Below, piece by piece: positions 7,342-12,299 of a stretch of DNA of 12,299 nucleotides. The notes under the pieces were generated by a model. It was not told the DNA's origin and did no database searches. It was given only the letters and a program-made list of their open reading frames with translations. The translations under genes and the position numbers were made by a program. Each line of letters starts with the position of its first letter. Position 1 is the first letter of the stretch. Source of the stretch: Clostridia bacterium (lineage in GTDB: Bacteria > Bacillota_A > Clostridia > Lachnospirales > Lachnospiraceae); the NCBI GenBank assembly GCA_012515365.1, contig JAAYYM010000611.1:1-12299 (forward strand). Direction: 5' to 3'.

Positions 7342-7518
7342 ATGGATATCCCTGCATTATCAATGTACATGGCTCAGTCCCAGACACTTTCTCAGGTCGG
7401 CATCGCTTTATTAGATAAAAATCTGGAAACAGTTGAAGGAATGGGTGAGGATATGACTAAGATGTTAGAACGATCCGTAACCCCTGAGCTTGGAGGCAAC
7501 ATCGACATTTCTTTGTAG
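7342..7518 (+). CDS. yjfB: YjfB-family putative motility protein
   Basis: This 58-residue protein begins MDIPALSMYMAQSQ and ends LERSVTPELGGNIDISL, both ends characteristic of the YjfB family (called putative motility proteins), in which a conserved S-V-x-P-x-L-G-x-x-I-D-I tail is typical. No signal peptide or membrane segment is present; the body is probably helical. The biochemical role of the family is unknown; in Bacillus subtilis yjfB is associated with the sigma-D/motility regulon. I chose the ATG at 7342 because AAAGGAGGG at 7325-7333 lies 8 bases upstream; a longer in-frame reading from 7264 would run over this site and has no ribosome binding site. It is the only plus-strand gene here, alone, with its own promoter region and a terminator right after it. 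Confidence 0.9.
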   Translation: MDIPALSMYMAQSQTLSQVGIALLDKNLETVEGMGEDMTKMLERSVTPELGGNIDISL

Positions 7519-7534
7519 ACTGTTGTAGTAGTCA

Positions 7535-7584
7535 GCAAAATCCCCGATAGAATTTATTCTTTCGGGGATTTCTGCCTTTTTAAA
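7535..7584. terminator. Bidirectional rho-independent terminator between yjfB and the YolD-like gene
   Basis: The arms AAATCCCCGA (7538-7547) and TCGGGGATTT (7562-7571) pair perfectly over 10 bases, and the intervening AGAA/TTCT can extend the stem toward a small TTTA loop. CCTTTTTA follows on the plus side and a TTTT run follows on the minus side, so the hairpin can stop transcripts from both convergent genes. Its plus-strand T run overlaps the stop codon of the YolD-like gene at 7580-7582. Confidence 0.88.
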
Positions 7585-8005
7585 ACCATTCACTTTGTAG
7601 GTCTATGATATCTTCAATCAGTACTTTTTCTTTGTCGGCAAGGATAACCCTGTGCTCATACAGATCTATTTTTTTTATAATTTCTGTGCGGGTCAGGTAT
7701 TCACCGCCTTCTTTCTTTACATCCTTACTAAAATAAGTAATGGTAACTGGCTTTAAATCGCCGATATGTTCCTGTACAATCCGGAGCTTTTCATTCAAAA
7801 TTTCTTTCTGATCCTCATCCAGTTCTACCTTGTCTGTTGTCAGTCGTGCAGTCTCATTTAGTGCATCATCATATCCTGTCAGAGCGGCAAAAGGTGCAAA
7901 CTGAGCAGCTCTGTTTCTGAGTGTCATGCGAGGATGTTTCATTGAAGTGGAATGGATCAGCTCTATCATATCATCATATCTATGGGGATCTTTGTTTTCC
8001 TTCAT
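7580..8005 (-). CDS. YolD-like protein paired with the Y-family polymerase
   Basis: This 141-residue cytoplasmic protein carries the block NRAAQFAPFAALTGYDDAL (31-49), the hallmark of YolD-like proteins, followed by a charged helical region and a C-terminal part about 80-141 rich in beta-like segments (VTITYFSKD, VILADKEKVLIEDI). YolD-like genes in Firmicutes commonly sit next to UvrX/UmuC-type polymerases and are often compared with UmuD in genomic position, although they lack the UmuD serine protease. The start has AAGGAG 6 bases upstream and the polymerase gene ends 18 bases before it, so the pair is co-transcribed. It is longer than the roughly 100-residue classical YolD. The exact biochemical function is not known; a role supporting translesion synthesis is inferred from the pairing. 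Confidence 0.82.
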   Translation of the reverse strand: MKENKDPHRYDDMIELIHSTSMKHPRMTLRNRAAQFAPFAALTGYDDALNETARLTTDKVELDEDQKEILNEKLRIVQEHIGDLKPVTITYFSKDVKKEGGEYLTRTEIIKKIDLYEHRVILADKEKVLIEDIIDLQSEWF

Positions 8006-8023
8006 AGTAGACTCCTTCTGATT

Positions 8024-9568
8024 TTATGCTTTATGGCCGCCGATCTGGTGGTTTCTTTCTATGGTAGTTCCACCCTCTTGCAGGTTCATTCCTTTCAGAA
8101 TGGCATTTTTCCCATATTTCGTCTTAATATCAAGCATCGCCTGTTGTATTTTCTTTTCGCGTTCCAGTTCTTGTTCTTCCTCTTTTGTCTGGTCTGCATT
8201 CTCCTCAAAATAGGAAAACAAATCTAACTGTTCATACGGTGTTTCCTTTTTCACACTTTCTTCATCTAATACATGACTGGCACACAGATTTACTCTTCTG
8301 ACTAACAGCATTGGATCCACAATACGATCAAATAATGTCATCATTGCATCAATGATCAGCTTTGTAGAAGCGGTCATCTTATCGAGCTTTGTTGTACCAT
8401 GTGCATGTTTTGGAACCTGTCGTCCGTAATGATCCGTCGTAATCTCACCCTTGTATTTTTCTTTGATTCCCGGAATTCTCAGGTTTTCGATGTCATATCC
8501 GACAGTCAAAACCAACTGATCTGTGAGCAAGCCCTTTTCTACCAGTTCTAATACTAAAAGCTCTGTCATTTCCCTGACGATCAGTCTTGCTTTTTCAAAG
8601 GGGTAAGGGCAATGTAGGACCTGTCCTGATCCAAGACTGCTTTGATCAGGTTTATATGCTTTAATCTCATCAATTGTACACGGTTCATAACCCCACGCAT
8701 GGTCAATCAGCAGCTCGGCATTGACACCAAACATGCGGTAAAGAAGTTCTTCATTATAGTATTCACTATCAGAGCCAATGGAACAACGTGCTATGTCCCC
8801 CATCGTATACAAACCACATTGCATAAGCTTTTTGGCATAGCCTCGTCCCACCCGCCAAAAATCAGTCAGAGGTTCGTGAGTCCACAACATACGTCGATAA
8901 GTGATTTCGTCCAGCTGTGCGATCCGCACTCCATCCTGATCTGCTTCAACGTGCTTCGCTACAATATCCATGGCAATCTTGGCCAGATAGAGATTCGTAC
9001 CTATTCCACCGGTCGCCGTGATTCCTGTTTTCCGAAGAACATCCTTGATGATCTTCATGGCAAGCTCGCGCGGTGTCATACGATAAGTCTTTAGATATTG
9101 TGTGATGTCCATAAACACCTCATCAATAGAATAAACATGGATGTCTTCCGGCGCCACATAGTTGAGGTAGATATGATAGATATCTGTACTATACTTAATA
9201 TAAAGTGCCATTTGAGGCGAAGCAGCCACGTAGTCTATTGCCAGCGAAGGATCTGCCAAAAGCTCTGCAGAATCACTCGAAGCTCCCCTAATGGTTCTGC
9301 CCGGAGCTTTATTTTTCCTGATGGCATTTGCTTCTCTTACCTTTGAAACGACTTCAAACAGACGTGCACGTCCCGGTATCCCATATGACTTTAAGGACGG
9401 AGAAACAGCCAGACAGATCGTCTTTTCTGTCCTGCTTTTATCAGCTACAACAAGATTTGTCTTAAGTGGATCCAAAGACCGCTCTACACACTCTACAGAA
9501 GCATAGAACGATTTTAGATCAATCGCGAGATAAATATGCTCTTGTGCATTTTGCTCACTGTTATACAT
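8024..9568 (-). CDS. Y-family (UmuC/UvrX-like) translesion DNA polymerase with beta-clamp motif
   Basis: This 514-residue lesion-bypass polymerase has intact catalytic motifs: AIDLKSFYASVE (metal-binding D17, steric-gate Tyr22) and YSIDEVFMD with D149 and E150. A helix-hairpin-helix-like segment (ITATGGIGTNLYLAKIAMDI) lies in the thumb region. EQLDLFSYF at 446-454 contains the QLxLF clamp-binding pentapeptide, so it should be recruited to the DnaN sliding clamp. It ends with IGGHKA, a tail I associate with this Firmicutes branch. It is about 100 residues longer than Bacillus UvrX, mainly from extra sequence before the SIDE motif (about 80-145) and after the clamp motif. I chose the ATG at 9566-9568 because GAGGG lies 6 bases upstream; the frame is open back to 9631 but that would overlap the CPBP gene. 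A YolD-like gene follows. Confidence 0.94.
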   Translation of the reverse strand: MYNSEQNAQEHIYLAIDLKSFYASVECVERSLDPLKTNLVVADKSRTEKTICLAVSPSLKSYGIPGRARLFEVVSKVREANAIRKNKAPGRTIRGASSDSAELLADPSLAIDYVAASPQMALYIKYSTDIYHIYLNYVAPEDIHVYSIDEVFMDITQYLKTYRMTPRELAMKIIKDVLRKTGITATGGIGTNLYLAKIAMDIVAKHVEADQDGVRIAQLDEITYRRMLWTHEPLTDFWRVGRGYAKKLMQCGLYTMGDIARCSIGSDSEYYNEELLYRMFGVNAELLIDHAWGYEPCTIDEIKAYKPDQSSLGSGQVLHCPYPFEKARLIVREMTELLVLELVEKGLLTDQLVLTVGYDIENLRIPGIKEKYKGEITTDHYGRQVPKHAHGTTKLDKMTASTKLIIDAMMTLFDRIVDPMLLVRRVNLCASHVLDEESVKKETPYEQLDLFSYFEENADQTKEEEQELEREKKIQQAMLDIKTKYGKNAILKGMNLQEGGTTIERNHQIGGHKA

Positions 9569-9579
9569 TCTGATCCCTC

Positions 9580-10533
9580 TTACATAAGCCCATAGATAAT
9601 CCAGCTCACACAGATTATAATTGCAATACATAAAGGAACTGTCAGCATTCCCTGCTTCTGAATCCCTTCTGCCTCTACCTGCATATTTTTATGAAACAGT
9701 CTGTTCCATACATCCAGTCTGTTTTCGTTTCTGGTAATCGCATAAAGAAGCAGGCCTGAAATCGCAATTGCAAAAATTGACACTATAAACAGTACAATTA
9801 CAACGCCATAAATACCATCCCCTAATGCTTTAATTCCCTGACTGTATTTCTCCATATCCTGTTTCATTCCTGCTGCCTTAAGCATATATTGCGAACCGTA
9901 CATCATAGAAACATTATGGAGATTGATAACGCAGTGCATAATCACTGTAGCCAGCAGACTATCTGTAATTTTAATGACAATTGCAAATGCAATTCCCAAA
10001 AAGAAAGCATACCCAAATTGATTCAAATTCATGTGCATCAGACCAAATAAAAGAGAAGACATGAGAATTGCCCCCCAGACGCGTCCACTCTTTGTATAGC
10101 CTGAGTAAATGATCCCACGAAAAATGAACTCCTCACACAATGGTCCATAAATCCCCATGATGAAAAGCATCACAATAAAAGGCTGCGACATAATATCAGT
10201 TGCTGATGAAGCCAGTACATTCTCCGTAAGAAACTGCGAAAGAATATTTATAAATGAAGCAACCGGCATCAATGCATATGACAAAACGATAAGCAGCAAA
10301 GCTGTCGAAATTTTGATACGTCGATGAGGAATATATTCCTTAAGTGGCATTTTAGCTGCTGCTATCATACAGATCCCAGGAACTAGTATAATCGCTTCAC
10401 TAATGAGAAGTGATGGCAGCATTGTTACAGTATGTCCACTGCTTTTTAGTATTGAAAATAAAACAACTATTCCTAAGTACAGTAAGATAATACTTAGGAA
10501 TAGTACATTCACTCTTTTTGTATATTTATTCAT
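9580..10533 (-). CDS. CPBP-family (CAAX-like) intramembrane protease
   Basis: This 317-residue protein has about eight hydrophobic segments and the CPBP/Abi catalytic motifs in order: EEFIFRG with E134, E135 and R139; FGLMH ending in H167; and HCVIN with H200 and N204. Together these form the glutamate/histidine site of the family of intramembrane proteases related to Rce1. Bacterial members are linked to protein processing, bacteriocin immunity or unknown roles; no bacteriocin gene is present here, so the substrate is unknown. The start lies 3 bases after the stop of the preceding small gene with only a weak upstream GGTGA, suggesting translation by coupling. Its stop overlaps the ribosome binding site of the polymerase gene, 11 bases before that start, so it belongs to the same transcript. 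Confidence 0.9.
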   Translation of the reverse strand: MNKYTKRVNVLFLSIILLYLGIVVLFSILKSSGHTVTMLPSLLISEAIILVPGICMIAAAKMPLKEYIPHRRIKISTALLLIVLSYALMPVASFINILSQFLTENVLASSATDIMSQPFIVMLFIMGIYGPLCEEFIFRGIIYSGYTKSGRVWGAILMSSLLFGLMHMNLNQFGYAFFLGIAFAIVIKITDSLLATVIMHCVINLHNVSMMYGSQYMLKAAGMKQDMEKYSQGIKALGDGIYGVVIVLFIVSIFAIAISGLLLYAITRNENRLDVWNRLFHKNMQVEAEGIQKQGMLTVPLCIAIIICVSWIIYGLM

Positions 10534-10536
10534 AGA

Positions 10537-10770
10537 TCAGCCGTTCACCATAAATTTTACAAGTTTATCAATATCCTGTGGTTCATATGCAATGATCTCA
10601 AGCTCTCCTATCGTACCATCTGAGAAAAGATTTGCCATAGATACATACTGAGAAAGTTTGGATTTCAAATTCAATCTGTCACCTTCACCTGTTACAAGTT
10701 CTACTTTTCCGTCACAGCTGTCAATTACTTTGAAAAATTTTTCGATGTTCGTAATATTTTGTACTTTCAT
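10537..10770 (-). CDS. Conserved-looking small protein of unknown function (77 residues)
   Basis: The protein begins MKVQNITNIEKFFKVIDSCD and ends KLVKFMVNG. It is soluble, mixed alpha/beta in appearance, with no cysteine cluster, signal peptide or membrane helix; its single Cys is at 19. The middle (GKVELVTGEGDRLNLKSKL, 21-39) reads like two strands and a helix. AAAGGAG lies 7 bases before the ATG and the gene fits exactly between ridA (36 bases upstream) and the CPBP gene (3 bases downstream), so it is very likely real. I have an impression of similar small proteins in Lachnospiraceae but cannot name a family. Function unknown. Confidence 0.8.
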   Translation of the reverse strand: MKVQNITNIEKFFKVIDSCDGKVELVTGEGDRLNLKSKLSQYVSMANLFSDGTIGELEIIAYEPQDIDKLVKFMVNG

Positions 10771-10806
10771 ATTACTACTCCTTTCTGGTTAAGAAATGTG
10801 AATTGA

Positions 10807-11184
10807 TTATTTGAGTGCAATTGCTTCTATTTCCAGTAAAACATCTTTTGGAAGTCTTGCTACCTCTACACAACTTCTTGCAGGAAAACTTTCTTCAAAA
10901 TAAGTTGCATAAATTTCGTTGATTTTAGCAAAATCACCCATGTTTTTAATAAAAACCGTTGTTTTAATGATTTTATTCATACTGCTTCCCTGAGATTCCA
11001 ATAAACTCTTTACATTACTAAGAGCCTGTGCTGCCTGTGCTTCCAGTCCTTTTACTACTTCCCCTGTCTCAGGAATAACCGGAATCATTCCGGATGTGAA
11101 TATCAAATCGCCTACTTCAATAGCCTGTGAATACGGTCCGATCGCAGCAGGTGCTTTTGGTGTACTGATTACTTTTTTGGTCAT
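10807..11184 (-). CDS. ridA: RidA-family reactive enamine/imine deaminase
   Basis: This 125-residue protein (the normal family length) matches RidA/YjgF/UK114 throughout: APAAIGPYSQAI at 11-22 with Tyr18, the SG turn at 31-32, FPARSCVEVARLP at 100-112 with the substrate-binding Arg103, and EIEAIA at 118-123 with Glu120. RidA hydrolyses 2-aminoacrylate and related imines released by PLP enzymes such as threonine/serine dehydratases, protecting other enzymes in the cytosol; it works as a trimer. I chose the ATG at 11182-11184 because GGAGGG lies 9 bases upstream and the protein then starts MTKKVISTPKAP as expected; the frame is open to 11235 but includes the promoter and ribosome binding site. 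It heads a transcript that appears to continue through the small gene, the CPBP protease, the polymerase and the YolD-like gene. Confidence 0.96.
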   Translation of the reverse strand: MTKKVISTPKAPAAIGPYSQAIEVGDLIFTSGMIPVIPETGEVVKGLEAQAAQALSNVKSLLESQGSSMNKIIKTTVFIKNMGDFAKINEIYATYFEESFPARSCVEVARLPKDVLLEIEAIALK

Positions 11185-11217
11185 AGTGTTTTCCCTCCAT
11201 GTCACAAATCTATTATC

Positions 11218-11246
11218 ATTATAATGTAATTCCATTTTTACGTCTA
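11218..11246 (-). promoter_or_regulatory. Sigma-A promoter for ridA and the genes after it
   Basis: On the minus strand TAGACG (11241-11246; four of six consensus bases) is followed after exactly 17 bases by a perfect TATAAT (11218-11223). The expected transcription start is near 11211, leaving a short leader with the GGAGGG ribosome binding site before the ATG at 11184. This is the clearest promoter in the window. Confidence 0.75.
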
Positions 11247-11270
11247 TTACTATTTTACATAAGCAAATTC

Positions 11271-12113
11271 CTATTTTTTACGTAGTTGAATGCCTTTATC
11301 TGTAATCTCGATCTGTCCCTGCTTAAGCAGTCTTCCAACAGCTCTTTTGAAAGCTGCTTTACTCATTGACAGCTCTTGCTTGATTAACTGGGGATCTGCT
11401 TTATCATTAAAAGGAAGTGTTCCACTACTCTGTCTGATCGCCTCTAAGATTACCTCAGAGTCTTCTTTCATCTGATCCGGTATTTTGTCACGAATGCTCA
11501 GATCTGCTCTGCCATCTTCCTTAATTGCCGTGATTCTTGCTTCAATGATGTCTCCCGGTACCGGCAGCTTTCCATAGCACTCTTTTTTGGGAATCAGGGC
11601 TGAGTATTGATCATCAATGGCAACAAAAATTCCAAACTGATCACTTGTCTGGTAAACACGACCATGGATTTTATCTCCTACACCATATGGTACATGCGGA
11701 TCCATATACTCATAGACATTCATCGTGGCACATAAGCGCTCACTCTTATCACTATATAATGACACAAGGCACTGTTCACCCTTTTTTACACGTTTAGTTT
11801 GTTGTTTATATGGCAGAAAAAGATCCTTTTCAAGTCCCCAGTCTAAAAAAGCACCTATCTCAGAAACCTGCACGACTTCTAATACTGCCACCTGACCGAT
11901 CATAAGCTTTGGTTCATGCGTAGTCGCAATCAAACGATCCTTAGAGTCTTTATATAAAAATACTTCGATCTGGTCTCCTGGCATTTTCTCTGGAGGCACC
12001 TGTTTAAAAGGAAGTAACACGACCTCTTCGGACTCTTTACTCTCAGCAAGATAAGCACCAAATTCTACCCTTCTTACAATCACTAATGTTTGCTTTTTCC
12101 CTAATTCTAACAT
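11271..12113 (-). CDS. cvfB: CvfB/YitL-type S1 RNA-binding protein
   Basis: This 280-residue protein has the CvfB layout: three S1-like OB domains (about 5-65, 70-132 and 145-208; the third carries the clearest S1 pattern with GDKIHGRVYQTSDQFGIFV and DLSIRD) and a C-terminal winged helix (about 218-278, with SKAAFKRAVGRLLKQGQIEI). CvfB binds RNA and affects virulence and regulatory gene expression in Staphylococcus; the role in Clostridia is not defined. I chose the ATG at 12111-12113 because AGGAAGG lies 5 bases upstream and MLELGKKQTL fits the usual N-terminus; an open frame to 12176 overlaps the upstream gene. It starts 10 bases after that gene, so they are likely co-transcribed. No clear terminator separates it from the ridA promoter. 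Confidence 0.9.
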   Translation of the reverse strand: MLELGKKQTLVIVRRVEFGAYLAESKESEEVVLLPFKQVPPEKMPGDQIEVFLYKDSKDRLIATTHEPKLMIGQVAVLEVVQVSEIGAFLDWGLEKDLFLPYKQQTKRVKKGEQCLVSLYSDKSERLCATMNVYEYMDPHVPYGVGDKIHGRVYQTSDQFGIFVAIDDQYSALIPKKECYGKLPVPGDIIEARITAIKEDGRADLSIRDKIPDQMKEDSEVILEAIRQSSGTLPFNDKADPQLIKQELSMSKAAFKRAVGRLLKQGQIEITDKGIQLRKK

Positions 12114-12123
12114 AATTTCCTTC

Positions 12124-12298
12124 CTATCGAAATTCAACGATGGTATATGGTTTTCCCTGATCATCAGATAAGGCAATGATTACTTTGTCATTTTCCTCAT
12201 ATAGATATGGTATCATTTTGTCATGAAGCACCGCTGATTTCTTATATTCTGCCCGTACCTGTCTGATTCGTCGCTCTTTAGGCAGAAATCTCATAGCC
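12124..12298 (-). CDS. Small basic protein or C-terminal part of a larger gene, unidentified
   Basis: A frame open to the window edge ends at a TAG at 12124-12126 and encodes, from an ATG at 12292-12294, 56 residues beginning MRFLPKERRIRQVRAEY and ending KPYTIVEFR. The first third is strongly basic and probably helical; the rest looks like short strands (KVIIALSDDQ, YTIVEFR). The window stops 5 bases before the ATG, so I cannot see a ribosome binding site and cannot tell a complete 56-residue protein from the end of a longer one. It lies 10 bases upstream of the S1 protein gene, whose ribosome binding site fills the gap. No family recognised. Confidence 0.55.
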   Translation of the reverse strand, partial: AMRFLPKERRIRQVRAEYKKSAVLHDKMIPYLYEENDKVIIALSDDQGKPYTIVEFR

Positions 12299-12299
12299 A

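Noticed and set aside
8642..9094. A 150-residue plus-strand reading frame opposite the polymerase gene
   Set aside because: It lies wholly antisense to well-conserved polymerase sequence, has no ribosome binding site and a composition typical of antisense shadows.
9693..9707. LexA-like imperfect palindrome GGAACAGACTGTTTC (minus strand) upstream of the polymerase
   Set aside because: The half-sites are separated by five rather than four bases, one arm is mismatched, and it lies inside the CPBP coding sequence about 125 bases from the polymerase start with no promoter beside it.
9580..10533. CPBP protease as a bacteriocin immunity or maturation protein
   Set aside because: No precursor peptide, double-glycine leader or peptide transporter gene is present nearby, so the family label alone does not support it.

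Overview
The window looks like a chromosomal segment from a low-GC, Gram-positive anaerobe of the Clostridia, most likely Lachnospiraceae. This is judged from codon use, strong AGGAG-type ribosome binding sites, and gene families and gene order typical of that group. No species can be named from the sequence. Coding is dense, and every gene except one (yjfB) lies on the minus strand. No RNA gene, CRISPR array, insertion sequence, phage gene or integration site is visible. No gene-free stretch exceeds about 215 bases.

Reading in the direction of transcription (right to left), the right end holds the end of an unidentified small basic protein, closely followed by a CvfB/YitL-type triple-S1 RNA-binding protein. 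A good sigma-A promoter then opens a tightly packed run: ridA (enamine/imine deaminase), a 77-residue conserved-looking small protein, a CPBP (CAAX-like) membrane protease, a long Y-family translesion DNA polymerase with a beta-clamp motif, and a YolD-like partner. This run ends at a strong hairpin that also serves as terminator for the convergent, plus-strand yjfB gene. yjfB encodes a 58-residue putative motility protein and has a candidate sigma-D (flagellar) promoter.

The centre holds a probable envelope cluster: a multi-spanning GT-C/GT39-like glycosyltransferase, a TagA/WecG-fold protein in which the usual catalytic and glycine-rich motifs are missing, and a YitT-family membrane protein.

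After a 213-base AT-rich gap, the left end holds a cell-division/peptidoglycan-remodelling operon: a CdaR/PucR-type regulator, ftsE, ftsX, a secreted coiled-coil M23 (LytM) endopeptidase, and the first codons of another gene that runs off the window. The likely logic is that FtsE ATPase cycles drive FtsX, which activates the extracellular coiled-coil hydrolase. The upstream regulator probably shares this transcript.

Most of the window is ordinary core genome. The points most worth a second look are the degenerate TagA-like protein, the orphan yjfB with its sigma-D-like promoter, the regulator joined to ftsEX, and the translesion polymerase placed in a ridA operon without a recognisable LexA box. 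I see no convincing undescribed multi-gene system.
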